A stretch of 57,242 nt of DNA from a virus (IMGVR_UViG_3300017917_001302:1-57242); one strand, 5' to 3'; counted from the stretch's first letter, positions 14,956-24,065 are shown. Translations and numbers: made by a program. Notes: generated by a model not told the origin, from the letters alone.

Positions 14956-15302
14956 AGGTCTAATAATTTTTCAATAGTTCTTGATTTTTTCAACTTATCG
15001 AAAGAATCAATATATTCATTTGTAGCTGAAAAATATCTATCAAGTATCTCATCTTTGAATTTTTCAAGATCGTGGACCATGATCGGATTACCGTTGGCGT
15101 CTATTAAGGGGATAGACTCTGTGCGTCCGTTCTTGATGAAAAAATCAACAAACGTTAACAGATTTTGATCTATTTTAAATATGCCGCCGTTAAAACCGTA
15201 GGTTAATCGAGCTTCTAGTTTTTCTTTTAACAATCGTCGCTGTGTAGCTAGAGTCTGGCGATAATTTGAAAATGCCAGGGCGGATTTGAGTTTGTCGTCC
15301 AA
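14952..15302 (-). CDS. Conserved T4-like phage protein, 116 aa (TTG start)
   Basis: A 116-residue helical protein (DDKLKSALAFSNYRQTLATQ, then RLLKEKLEARLTYGFNGGIF, and a final NEYIDSFDKLKKSRTIEKLL). It recalls a conserved hypothetical encoded beside structural genes in T4-like cyanophages. The start codon is TTG: GGAGAG lies eight bases before it, and the nearby ATG is out of frame. It is the first gene behind the perfect late promoter at 15330-15337, and the transferase cassette is coupled to it by overlap. Function unknown; a virion or assembly role fits the late timing. Confidence 0.75.
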   Translation of the reverse strand: MDDKLKSALAFSNYRQTLATQRRLLKEKLEARLTYGFNGGIFKIDQNLLTFVDFFIKNGRTESIPLIDANGNPIMVHDLEKFKDEILDRYFSATNEYIDSFDKLKKSRTIEKLLDL

Positions 15303-15324
15303 TTTAATCTCTCCATTATATACG

Positions 15325-15344
15325 CAGTTTATTTATAAACTGCC
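15325..15344. repeat. Inverted repeat with an 8-base-pair stem around the late promoter
   Basis: Arms GCAGTTTA and TAAACTGC are perfectly complementary and separated by four bases (TTTA), so the DNA or RNA can form an eight-pair hairpin. The late promoter octamer overlaps the loop and the right arm. No T-run follows in either direction, so a standard intrinsic terminator is not supported. It could be a processing site, a weak terminator for the upstream gene, or a protein-binding operator. Confidence 0.6.
15330..15337 (-). promoter_or_regulatory. T4-type late promoter (TATAAATA), minus strand
   Basis: A perfect TATAAATA on the minus strand, in the 59-base gap between the short fibre-like gene and the 116-aa gene, 28 bases before the TTG start at 15302. 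A gp55-type start would fall near 15324. It would drive the 116-aa gene and, by gene overlap, the whole glycosyltransferase, radical SAM and SGNH cassette to 8162. Confidence 0.75.
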
Positions 15345-15361
15345 TAACAGAAGAGAAAAAT

Positions 15362-16291
15362 TTATGAACCTGTTATGTTGCCTAGAGTGTATATAGGAGA
15401 GTCGATGAAAAAACTTGCAGGAATTAGGTCTGGATATAAGACTCCGCTAGGTCTAATTTGACTGACAAATAATTCTAATTTTCCGTCAACTGCATCGCCT
15501 GGTAGCGGTGGCCCTGGATCGTTATATCTATCTTCCCATGTTGCCGTGAAAGTCAGTATTCTTGCGCCGCCGTTTGTATTATTAGTTATATCGCAACGAG
15601 CGGCTAAACGGAATCTATTAGTAGAATAAGGAGAGCTTGCCGAAGCAGTATACCAGAATTGATCAGTATTAGTCAAAGTATAAAAATTTACTGCGGGTGC
15701 AGTTGAACCAAAAGACTGTGTACCTACTGTATTTAAAAGGCTAGTCCAAGAAGTGTTTTGCGACGTAGAAACTCCACCAGATCTTTCACTAGAAAATCTA
15801 ATTTTGCCGCCTGCATTGAAAAAATATCTTGCTGCATCTGTCGATGCAAAAGTCACTGTCACAGTTGCGGTACAACTAATACGCCATGTTGTAGGTGAAG
15901 TCGTTGAGTCCCAAGTCCTCGAAATCGAACCTCTAGATTCTGTAACAAACTGACCGTTAGCTATATTAAATTTATTAGTTCCAATATTGGCCGCTGCATT
16001 AGTATAAACTGTTGGAACCTCTGTAGAAGCAGCACTGATCACACGACCTTCTTGTAAACTAATTAAATTAGGTGTTACACCGTCTTGATGCAAAAGTATG
16101 CTTAATAAGTCAAATTTTAAATTTTCCCAATCTTGAACAGAAACCAGTCTTCCGGCCGGTATCTGTATCGACCGTAATGTCTGACCGTAACCAGAGGTGC
16201 CGGCTCCGGTACCTAAAATATTAGCTACCTGAGCTCTTAAATCATTATAATCTGCTATTCGAACTAGCGCATTAGTTACTGGTATCGCCAT
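15362..16291 (-). CDS. Short tail-fibre/adhesin-like protein, paralogue of the 1276-aa protein's N-terminus
   Basis: A 309-residue beta-rich protein. It is homologous over its whole length to residues 1-290 of the 1276-aa protein encoded next upstream. Shared elements are a helical start (YNDLRAQVANILGTGAGTSG against YNTIRSKIAEIMGVGSGSKG), YGQT, an L-H-Q-x-G-V-x-P turn, A-R-Y/F-F-F-N-x-G-G-K-I-R, the RSGG-x-x-x-S-Q-N stretch, F-G and V-N-F-Y-x-L-T, and R-x-x-A-R-C-D. It therefore looks like a stand-alone copy of the virion attachment or base domain of that adhesin. It has its own late promoter variant at 16318. No enzyme motif. It could cap or substitute for the long adhesin. Confidence 0.7.
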   Translation of the reverse strand: MAIPVTNALVRIADYNDLRAQVANILGTGAGTSGYGQTLRSIQIPAGRLVSVQDWENLKFDLLSILLHQDGVTPNLISLQEGRVISAASTEVPTVYTNAAANIGTNKFNIANGQFVTESRGSISRTWDSTTSPTTWRISCTATVTVTFASTDAARYFFNAGGKIRFSSERSGGVSTSQNTSWTSLLNTVGTQSFGSTAPAVNFYTLTNTDQFWYTASASSPYSTNRFRLAARCDITNNTNGGARILTFTATWEDRYNDPGPPLPGDAVDGKLELFVSQIRPSGVLYPDLIPASFFIDSPIYTLGNITGS

Positions 16292-16317
16292 TTTTTATAT
16301 TCGTAAATTCACTGAAC

Positions 16318-16325
16318 TATTTATG
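16318..16325 (-). promoter_or_regulatory. Late promoter variant (CATAAATA), minus strand
   Basis: CATAAATA on the minus strand, 27 bases before the ATG at 16291 and overlapping the stop codon of the 1276-aa gene. One mismatch at the first position from the T4 consensus. Its spacing matches the other late promoters of this window. Confidence 0.6.
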
Positions 16326-19300
16326 GTGCTCGACCCATGTATCTTAAAAATTCAATCTCCGCTGTTTGTGCTACACCGTTTATGTAGGCTGCACCAAGAA
16401 TAGCACCCGACGGATATCCTGCAAGATAAATCGGCAATGCTACGGTTCCTGAACTTACATTAGCTGGGATAGTAACTGATAATGTTGTATTACTATCAGT
16501 TCCATATATGTTAGTTATAGGGCCTGTCCAATCAAACCTTAATTCTACTACTATCGGTGTAAGAGAAGGTGTATTTAAAGTGACTCGTAATTGAGGAGTC
16601 TGACCCCAATATACTTGTGAAGGCTCACCTGTCACTGAAGCTACTGAGACATTTCTTCCTTGACCTGCGTAAGTTAAGAACGCTAGATTATTATTAGATT
16701 GAGGAATATTATTAATAAATGCGGTACCAATTAACCCGCCAGCTGGTAAATTAGTCTGATAAACAGTTCCCAATACCGATGCTGTAGTTTGACCTGCAGG
16801 TACATTAATATTAAAAGTATTAACTATGCCAACTTGTCCTATGGCAGATGCAATAGCACCCGAATATACATACCTAATCTCAACCGGTGTTACTGCCGCA
16901 GAAGGACGAGTTAGTTCAACATGAATTCTCGGAGTTTCTCCCCAATAAATGGTTTCAGGAGTTGTATAAATTCTACCAACCGAAATCGCTTGACTGCCTG
17001 GAACCTGCTGTGTAAATGTTCTAGACCTTACTGCCGAAATAGCATCTAAGTTATCCTTATATCTCACATCAACACGATAGGAAATCTGTGTCCCCGGAGT
17101 AGCCGACGAAACTTCAATATTAGCACTTCCGGTGTAGCCGGATCCGGTCCAGGTTCTGAAAGAGATACCACCTGCTCCACCACCGCCACCTGCTGTTCCA
17201 TCTTGTGCAGGAGATCCAGCGCCGCCGCCGCCAGCGCCGATAGCCCAAATTCTAACCGCAGTAGTTCCTGCAGGAACTGTGTATGCTGTTCCGCTAGTTA
17301 ATACTATGTATTGAGTTGATCCGCCGACAAATTGGCAAACTACAGCACCTTGACCGCCTCGGCCACCTGTTTGTACCGCTGAGTAACCAGAAGCGCCACC
17401 GCCTCCGCCACCATATAAACCTGTGCCTCCGTTGCCGCCATACCAACCAGCTCCGCCACCACCGCAACCAAATCCTAAAGCAGTACCACCGTTCTTAGCA
17501 TTTCTAGGTGTTGATCCATCATCTGCTCCTGCGCCAGTACCGATCCAGGTAAAATTAGATGCTATAACCGCTGCCTGTAATCCTAAATAATCTGAGCTTT
17601 GGGCACCGTTTTGTCCTCTGTTCGAAGACCCGGTATACGGAGCTCCGACACCACCGATAGCGCCACCGCCACCACCACCGTCATCTCCTGTCATTCCGCC
17701 ACCAACACCACCAACTACACCACTGTCTCCTCCGCTGAAACTACCACCATTGGCATTTTGTGTTGAATTATATCTTCCACCTGTACCGCCAAATGCTGTA
17801 AGTGTGACTCCTTGGAATGTAACTGTTGTATTGGTTCCGTTATTACCGTTCGATGCACCAGAACCTCCCTGACCACCTTGACCAAGAGTATATGTTATAG
17901 TTTGACCTGCTAAAGATAGTCCTGATACCGGTGCTCCAGTAATTAGTTGTTCTCCATTAAAAGGTCCTCCGATAAAACCTGATATCGGAGTAAGCGTCCA
18001 TAATGCAGATTTTAATGTACCGTCAGTATCGCCGCCGCCTGACCAACTAAATCCAATATTAGCAATACCTCTAAATGTTGTACCCCAAGACAAGGCTACT
18101 TTACCAGAACTTCCGTTTCCTCCAGGATTTCCAGGATTAGTTACAGTATTACTAACTTGAGTTATTCCGCCTCCGCCACCTCCTGCGCCGAATCCTTGAC
18201 CATTATTACCTGTGCCACCAAGGCTACCTAATCCTCCTGTACCGATTGGAGTAGATCCTCCGTTACCACCAGTTGAGCTATTTGGATTATCAGTTTTAGT
18301 TCCCGAGGTTCCAGCTTGGCCGCCGGGCAGGCCTGCTAATCCTCCCTTACCTAATAAAGATGTAGTTGCATCTTCACCCTGGATACCGCCGCCGGCTGAG
18401 TAGACTCCGGTAAGAGTCGATTTTCTTCCATATCTTGTGGTCCATATAATTCTACTACCTTGCGTGATAGTAGCCGCAACACCTGCAGGATTACCGCTAG
18501 AAGAAGCAAAATTTTCACCTACCACTACGATAGTATATAACCCAGCAGTGAGTGTTCTAGTTACTGTACTAGTGCTTGTAAAGGTATTAACATTTTGCAT
18601 GATTAATTCATCGTTCAACCATAGTGCGTTGAGAGAATTATCTGCTGCGGCAGTAAATGTATATGAACCATCAGAAGGTATATGAACTTCATAATACCAT
18701 ACTTCTCGATCTCCTTCCGAAGGAGCCGAAGTAACTGGGCCTGCTGGCCATACTGCATACGATTTCATAAAACTAGACCAAGAAGGCCATGTTACTTCCG
18801 GATAAACGGTACTGTATGAAGGAGTTAGATTTGTAAATCCTTCAGCAATATAAGACATAGTACCGTTTCTATTTAAAGAAACTCTATTTGTATTGGCTTG
18901 ACCTGCACGTCCTACACGAATCTGTAACTTTTGACCTGGAAAAACTGAAATAGATCTTGAAACATATCCTCCAGAACCACCGCCACCGCCACCTAATTGA
19001 GGGTCATCTCTTACAGAAAATCCACCAGCTCCGCCACCACCAGCAACTTCAACATTTAAAGTAGAAACTCCAGGTGGTACTGTAAATTCATAATTTCCAG
19101 GAGTTGTATATTCTTGTGTTCCGGAAGGTGTAAAAACATCATACGAAGACAAGGTAATTGCCGATTCGATTTCTGTCGGTCGAGTGGGCGGTATATTGGT
19201 AATCGCAGGAACATACGGAACATAGAGAGAACCAGGTGGAACCACTGGTGCTCCGGATTCTGAAATTGGAATAGTAGTAACTGTCGGTCTAACAATAGAG

Positions 19301-20151
19301 AAAGTTCCCGAACCCTCAGGTACCAATGTTCCCTGTGCTCTAATTTCGTCAACAGTGAGATTTAATGTGCCGTCAGTGAATCGACTAAATGTATTGGGTT
19401 GTAAGTCGATATAAGAAATTCTAAATTGGACTGTTCTTGCTGTGCCGCCAGTATTTGTAGTGGTATCGCATCGAGCTTCGATCCTGTATTCGTTGTTTCT
19501 ATAAACTGAACTATAGTAAATACCGCCTGATCTACTACTAAAAACTGTTTGAAAATCGCCTGTTAAATTATAAAAATTTACGGTGTTGCCGATAGCACCA
19601 AAATCTCTTGCACCTACCGAACTTAATAATCCGGTCCATGCACGATTTTGCGACGAAACAGTACCTCCCGAACGAGAACTAGTTAAACGTATTTTACCAC
19701 CTGAATTAAAAAAGAATCTCGCTTGATCTGGTGATCCGAAAGTTACAGTAACAATCGTTGAAAGTGTATTATACCATAAATTTGTATAATTTAAATTGGC
19801 AATATTTTGAACAACAAATTGACCAGGTCCTAATAAAAATCTATCTAGAACTGCTTGATCAGCTAATTGATTATATTGCACCGCAGGTTGACTGGTTCCG
19901 AAAACGACTGGATCAGCTCTATTCACTGTCGGAATAATCGGGATTACTCCTGTCTGGTGTATTCTAAGATTTAATAGATCAAATCTTAAATCATCCCACT
20001 GGGATTTTGTAATAATCGAACCAGGTGCAACTGCCTGACTTATAATTGTTTGGCCGTATCCCTTACTACCGGAACCTACTCCCATTATTTCTGCAATTTT
20101 GCTACGAATAGTATTATAACCAATCGCAGTGATGAACGATCCTGAAGTCAT
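16321..20151 (-). CDS. Large glycine-rich tail adhesin with PA14-like and Ig-like repeats
   Basis: A 1276-residue modular protein, probably a receptor-binding tail adhesin. Residues 1-290 form a beta-rich base domain shared with the 309-aa protein; 290-345 is a Pro/Thr linker. A first glycine-rich segment (about 365-440, GGGGAGGFSV and QLGGGGGGSGGY) is followed by a PA14-like sandwich (about 445-590, with WYYEVHIPSDGSYTFTAAAD and NALWLNDELI). A long region of Gly-Gly-Gly runs (about 590-1000) recalls the polyglycine-II tip domain of T4-like gp38 adhesins. The C-terminus has two tandem Ig-like repeats of about 110 residues, each with I/V-Y-W-G-x-T-P. The two-gene unit (584-aa gene plus this one) lies behind the late promoter at 21938. 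Receptor unknown. Confidence 0.8.
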   Translation of the reverse strand: MTSGSFITAIGYNTIRSKIAEIMGVGSGSKGYGQTIISQAVAPGSIITKSQWDDLRFDLLNLRIHQTGVIPIIPTVNRADPVVFGTSQPAVQYNQLADQAVLDRFLLGPGQFVVQNIANLNYTNLWYNTLSTIVTVTFGSPDQARFFFNSGGKIRLTSSRSGGTVSSQNRAWTGLLSSVGARDFGAIGNTVNFYNLTGDFQTVFSSRSGGIYYSSVYRNNEYRIEARCDTTTNTGGTARTVQFRISYIDLQPNTFSRFTDGTLNLTVDEIRAQGTLVPEGSGTFSIVRPTVTTIPISESGAPVVPPGSLYVPYVPAITNIPPTRPTEIESAITLSSYDVFTPSGTQEYTTPGNYEFTVPPGVSTLNVEVAGGGGAGGFSVRDDPQLGGGGGGSGGYVSRSISVFPGQKLQIRVGRAGQANTNRVSLNRNGTMSYIAEGFTNLTPSYSTVYPEVTWPSWSSFMKSYAVWPAGPVTSAPSEGDREVWYYEVHIPSDGSYTFTAAADNSLNALWLNDELIMQNVNTFTSTSTVTRTLTAGLYTIVVVGENFASSSGNPAGVAATITQGSRIIWTTRYGRKSTLTGVYSAGGGIQGEDATTSLLGKGGLAGLPGGQAGTSGTKTDNPNSSTGGNGGSTPIGTGGLGSLGGTGNNGQGFGAGGGGGGITQVSNTVTNPGNPGGNGSSGKVALSWGTTFRGIANIGFSWSGGGDTDGTLKSALWTLTPISGFIGGPFNGEQLITGAPVSGLSLAGQTITYTLGQGGQGGSGASNGNNGTNTTVTFQGVTLTAFGGTGGRYNSTQNANGGSFSGGDSGVVGGVGGGMTGDDGGGGGGAIGGVGAPYTGSSNRGQNGAQSSDYLGLQAAVIASNFTWIGTGAGADDGSTPRNAKNGGTALGFGCGGGGAGWYGGNGGTGLYGGGGGGASGYSAVQTGGRGGQGAVVCQFVGGSTQYIVLTSGTAYTVPAGTTAVRIWAIGAGGGGAGSPAQDGTAGGGGGAGGISFRTWTGSGYTGSANIEVSSATPGTQISYRVDVRYKDNLDAISAVRSRTFTQQVPGSQAISVGRIYTTPETIYWGETPRIHVELTRPSAAVTPVEIRYVYSGAIASAIGQVGIVNTFNINVPAGQTTASVLGTVYQTNLPAGGLIGTAFINNIPQSNNNLAFLTYAGQGRNVSVASVTGEPSQVYWGQTPQLRVTLNTPSLTPIVVELRFDWTGPITNIYGTDSNTTLSVTIPANVSSGTVALPIYLAGYPSGAILGAAYINGVAQTAEIEFLRYMGRAP

Positions 20152-20159
20152 ATCTATCC

Positions 20160-21914
20160 TTATATTACCAATGCTTCAATAATTTTTACGCCTTCGTCGT
20201 CGTTACTCTCTAAAGCAACTGCAAAAACGCCATTAGAATGAGGAACTGCGATCATAGCACAGCCGTTATCAGCTGCGATTAAATCATCTCCTTTTTTAAC
20301 ACGACCGATTACTTTAACTGGAACTCGACCTTTTAGAGCTACATAAACTCCGCCCTCTAGATCTTTATTCATCATAAATGCAGGATTCTCGCTGATTACA
20401 CCAATCGCACGTTTACCCCATTTAGATGCTGTAATTTCTTTTTCGCCTCCGATCATCACAACTGTGCCTGTTTCGTAATCCGAATCTGGAAGATATTTTT
20501 CAGCAAGGTCTGCATATCTCGCGGCCGTCGCTGTTCCGTCAAATAAAACAGCAAAAAGATTTCCAGCTGCATCTCTAGCAGCGATAGTATTGCCGGCTGC
20601 TGTAGTTTTTGCACTAACATATGTGGCGCTGGTATCGACCGCAGTATTATCAATTCTTAAACGGTCAGTGGTATCACTATTGCCTTTAAATGCTGTAGCA
20701 AAGATCTGCCCTGTACTATCTCTGATAGCAACAGTAGAACCCGACGCAGAAACGTTACCTGTCAAACCATTAAGTGTTAACGTATTTGTAGAAGTTCCTG
20801 TAACATCACCAATAACGTTTCCAGTTAATGTTCCTTGGAAGTCTGCTGTAATAATCTTAGTGTTGGCATTAAAAACAACAGAATCGTCGTTAGCGGTTAT
20901 ATTTCCTTTGTGTGTTCCTATGGTATTACCTGTTACGTTACCTTGTAGATCTCCAATAAAGGTAGTAGCTACTATTGAGAACCAAGCGTTGCCTGTTGCA
21001 CCAATTGAATAAAAATTGTTAGCACCAGGTAAAAGACCGTTTGGAGCAATAACAAGCGGCGTTTTAGTATCTGACGACGAAACTTTAACTCTAAAATTAA
21101 AGGTGCCGCCACCGTTATCTGTTTCAAATACTACCTGATCTCCGTTTTCAACTTTAACTGATAGATCCTTTTGATCTCCTAATCTAAATCCAGGATCATT
21201 AAAATCAACACGCTGATCAAATAAAATAGAACCTTTTCTAACGAAATCGTCAGCTACGAATCCGCCTAATTTGATAGAATTAGAAGCAGTACCCCAGTAA
21301 TAATGATCTGAACTAGTTACTCCAGTAGTTGACGAATTAATTAAATTATAACCTTTCTTAATCGTGGTAAATCCAGCGATCGGATTTAGTGTGCTGTTAA
21401 GAGTAAATTCGTCTTTACTTAAAATTACTAAAGTGTCGCCGCCTGATTGAAATTTTAATATAGAGTGATTTGTACCACTAATATCCTTAACAATCTGTGG
21501 GACAACTCCAGATGCTCCTAAATCGGGGCTAGCCTCAGGGCCAACAAGAATAAAATCAGATCCCGACCATGTGTATAATTGATTAGCTGTCGTATCCCAC
21601 CAGAAATCACCAACTGTTAGTCCTGATGGAGCAGTTGCTGAAGCTTCAGCACCGCTGGTTACTCTAAATTTTGCTCCGTCATAAAACTTTAATCGTTTTT
21701 CTCCGCTGTCGTACCAAATCTGTCCTGTAATTACTTTTGGTGGCTGTGTGGTATTAGCAAAATTTTCTAGTAAATGTAAGAAATTTTCATTCTGTACCTC
21801 ACCATATCCTGCATAATTTTTACCAACAAAGCGAATATCAGTCGTGGTATCAATAGTACCATCTGCGACTGAGGTTAAAAAGGTTCCGTTAAATTTATCT
21901 ACTTGATATGGCAT
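20160..21914 (-). CDS. Tail fibre protein with shared N-terminal module and C-terminal G2-like domain
   Basis: A 584-residue fibre. Residues 1-130 carry the attachment-type module shared with three neighbouring fibre genes (DTTTDIRFVGKNYAGYGEVQ, NENFLHLLENFANTTQPPKV, GQIWYDSGEKRLKFYDGAKF). The middle is a repetitive beta-structured shaft (FQGTLTGNVIGDVTGTSTNT). The end, from residue about 466 (ARYADLAEKYLPDSDYETGT), resembles a peptidase-G2-like C-terminal domain of phage fibres, which in some phages is a self-cleaving chaperone; here cleavage is unproven. The closest relative of that end is in the 702-aa gene two genes upstream. A late promoter variant lies 24 bases upstream. Part of a fibre cluster with diversified tips. 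Confidence 0.8.
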   Translation of the reverse strand: MPYQVDKFNGTFLTSVADGTIDTTTDIRFVGKNYAGYGEVQNENFLHLLENFANTTQPPKVITGQIWYDSGEKRLKFYDGAKFRVTSGAEASATAPSGLTVGDFWWDTTANQLYTWSGSDFILVGPEASPDLGASGVVPQIVKDISGTNHSILKFQSGGDTLVILSKDEFTLNSTLNPIAGFTTIKKGYNLINSSTTGVTSSDHYYWGTASNSIKLGGFVADDFVRKGSILFDQRVDFNDPGFRLGDQKDLSVKVENGDQVVFETDNGGGTFNFRVKVSSSDTKTPLVIAPNGLLPGANNFYSIGATGNAWFSIVATTFIGDLQGNVTGNTIGTHKGNITANDDSVVFNANTKIITADFQGTLTGNVIGDVTGTSTNTLTLNGLTGNVSASGSTVAIRDSTGQIFATAFKGNSDTTDRLRIDNTAVDTSATYVSAKTTAAGNTIAARDAAGNLFAVLFDGTATAARYADLAEKYLPDSDYETGTVVMIGGEKEITASKWGKRAIGVISENPAFMMNKDLEGGVYVALKGRVPVKVIGRVKKGDDLIAADNGCAMIAVPHSNGVFAVALESNDDEGVKIIEALVI

Positions 21915-21937
21915 CGAGTAACTCCATTATCTCATAC

Positions 21938-21945
21938 TATTTATC
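21938..21945 (-). promoter_or_regulatory. Late promoter variant (GATAAATA), minus strand
   Basis: GATAAATA on the minus strand in the 42-base gap between two fibre genes, 24 bases before the ATG at 21914. One mismatch (first base) from TATAAATA. It would express the 584-aa fibre and the 1276-aa adhesin. Confidence 0.6.
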
Positions 21946-21956
21946 AGGATCTAAAT

Positions 21957-24065
21957 TTAGACCCTACCAACTACAACTTCAATTAATCCCTGTTCTCCAT
22001 CAAAATTTTCAATGGATTTACCGATAACTGATCCTATTTTAGGAGAATTTTCGGCTTTGGCAAAGCCATTGCCTGCACTAACTAACATATCTCCTTTTCT
22101 AACAGAGCCTTTTACTTTACAATAAACTCTACCCTGCAATGCTACTGGTACTACATACGTCGATTCTAACTCGCTGTTCATTAAGTATGCAGGATTTTGA
22201 GAAACAATACCTGCAATTCTTGTTGAATTTTCCGATGAGATAGTAACCTCGCAATCTCCTCCAAAATCTAAAACCGTGCCATATTCGTACGCCGAATCTG
22301 CTGTATAATTTTCAGCTAAGTCAGCGTATCGAGCACTAGTCGCTGTACCTATAAAAGTAAATGCTCCAGCATCAAGATCCTTGTTTACGTTCCACTTGTC
22401 GCCATTGACGCTATAAAAGAATTGTGCTCCTGCACCGTCGATTGAAATTCCTGCTCCGTTCGCTGCTGCTGGATTAGCAGAACCGGCTGCTAAAGTTAAT
22501 AAAATATCATCGATAAATGTTTGAGTCGAATTAATGATCGTTGATACACCATTAACTATTAAGTTGCCATCGATCACTACATTACTAGTCATTGTTACAA
22601 CATTTTGTGGATCTGTGGTATTAATAACCGCAGTATTGATAGTAGGTGCCGAAACTGTAGTAGAATGAATAGTATTAAATTTATTAGCTGTAGATCCTAT
22701 ATTGATAGGTACAGTTCCTACGGGTAATATTGATGGAAAATCTTCACCTCCAGATGCTAATACTGTGGCAGAATCTACAAATCTAATAGATCCGTATCCC
22801 GGTCCAACAGCAACATCTTTTATTGAAAAAGTAATTCCTTTATTATTTTCAACTTTTACCTCTACTCCTGCATCAGACGATGCTGAGATTCTAACATCAT
22901 CTGCACTACCCACAATAATTCCTAAATTAGACACCTTAAGAGAAGTAAGAGTACCTAAAGAAGTTAAGTCTGATTCGACTACATTTGGTGCTAATCTTGG
23001 ACCTGTTAAACTGATAGCAGGCGACGGAACTGTGATATTTGATGTTCCGTCAAACAACACTCCGTTGATTTGACGTGCTGTTTGTAATCTAGTTGCAGAA
23101 GACGCATTTCCTGATAAATTAGCTCCAATAAATTCTTCTGCTTCTACAATTTTAAAAATACTTCTACCAATAGTAGTCGAGACATTTCCTAATAATGTTC
23201 CTCTAAGATTGGCCGTAATTGTTCCTGCAGAAAAATTACCAGAACCATCTCTTGCGACCACTTTACCAATAGTATTATTTGGAGTAGCATCAACCGACCA
23301 AGATGTCCCAACCGAACCATCGAAATCGTTGCCTAATAGATATGTTCCTCTGATTAATCTATTAGTGGTACTAGCTTTCAACGTAATATCTGACTGACCA
23401 TCAAATACCACCCCGTTAATCGTTCTCGGATTTTGTAGTGCTGTAGCGGTATCTGCATTACCTTTTAGAGGTCCTTTGAAAGATCCGATCAAAGAATTTA
23501 GATTAAATCCTACTACCACTTCGTCAAATCCGGAGATAGGAGTTTCTGGATTTATTGTAAAAGTATCTGATGTGATGATACCTAGAACAAAATCATTAAC
23601 TAATACTTTGATCACTGCATGAAATGTTCCTACAGTATCAGCTATTTGTTCTGATACCATCTTTGTATCGCCAAAATTTTCAACAGCTTCGGGTCCAACC
23701 AATCGCCATTCGTTGTTTGCAAAGACAAAAAGCTGATCAGTAGTTGATTTATACCAAAATCCACCAGATCCGTTTGTTGGAGGAGTATCTTGTACATTGG
23801 CAGATCCCACAGCTTTCCATGTAGATCTATCGTAGATGTTTAATCTTTGTGTAGTAGTGTCGAACCACAGTTGACCCTGTATTGGTCTTGCCGGAGCAGA
23901 AATATTTGCAAAATTTTCTAGTAGATAAACAAAATTTTCATTCTGTACTTCACCATAACCACTATAGTTTCTTCCTAACAATCCGATACTTGTAGTCGTA
24001 TCGAGATTACCATCATCGATTACAACTAATTCTGTTCCGTCCGATTTGTTTATAATGTATGGCAT
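21957..24065 (-). CDS. Tail fibre protein (shared N-terminal module, G2-like end), 702 aa
   Basis: A 702-residue fibre. Residues 1-130 are the shared module (TTTSIGLLGRNYSGYGEVQN, ENFVYLLENFANISAPARPI, GQLWFDTTTQRLNIYDRSTW), followed by the ISGFDEVVVGFNLNS joint also seen in its relatives. The shaft contains T4-fibre-like repeats such as RTINGVVFDGQSDITLKAST and NVVIDGNLIVNGVSTIINST. The C-terminus from residue about 578 (ARYADLAENYTADSAYEYGT) is the G2-like domain also present in the 584-aa fibre. No late promoter octamer is seen directly upstream, so it is probably co-transcribed with the genes to its right. Likely receptor binding; target unknown. Confidence 0.8.
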   Translation of the reverse strand: MPYIINKSDGTELVVIDDGNLDTTTSIGLLGRNYSGYGEVQNENFVYLLENFANISAPARPIQGQLWFDTTTQRLNIYDRSTWKAVGSANVQDTPPTNGSGGFWYKSTTDQLFVFANNEWRLVGPEAVENFGDTKMVSEQIADTVGTFHAVIKVLVNDFVLGIITSDTFTINPETPISGFDEVVVGFNLNSLIGSFKGPLKGNADTATALQNPRTINGVVFDGQSDITLKASTTNRLIRGTYLLGNDFDGSVGTSWSVDATPNNTIGKVVARDGSGNFSAGTITANLRGTLLGNVSTTIGRSIFKIVEAEEFIGANLSGNASSATRLQTARQINGVLFDGTSNITVPSPAISLTGPRLAPNVVESDLTSLGTLTSLKVSNLGIIVGSADDVRISASSDAGVEVKVENNKGITFSIKDVAVGPGYGSIRFVDSATVLASGGEDFPSILPVGTVPINIGSTANKFNTIHSTTVSAPTINTAVINTTDPQNVVTMTSNVVIDGNLIVNGVSTIINSTQTFIDDILLTLAAGSANPAAANGAGISIDGAGAQFFYSVNGDKWNVNKDLDAGAFTFIGTATSARYADLAENYTADSAYEYGTVLDFGGDCEVTISSENSTRIAGIVSQNPAYLMNSELESTYVVPVALQGRVYCKVKGSVRKGDMLVSAGNGFAKAENSPKIGSVIGKSIENFDGEQGLIEVVVGRV

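Noticed and set aside
15325-15344. Intrinsic terminator
   Set aside because: The stem is AT-rich and no run of T follows on either strand, so it is listed as an inverted repeat instead.
18212-18403. Proline-rich plus-strand frame
   Set aside because: It is the complement of glycine-rich GGN repeats of the adhesin, which read as Pro-rich on the opposite strand.
17000-18500. CRISPR-like or tandem DNA repeats in the glycine-rich region
   Set aside because: The repetition is of GGN/CCN codons with irregular spacing. There are no conserved direct repeats with spacers.
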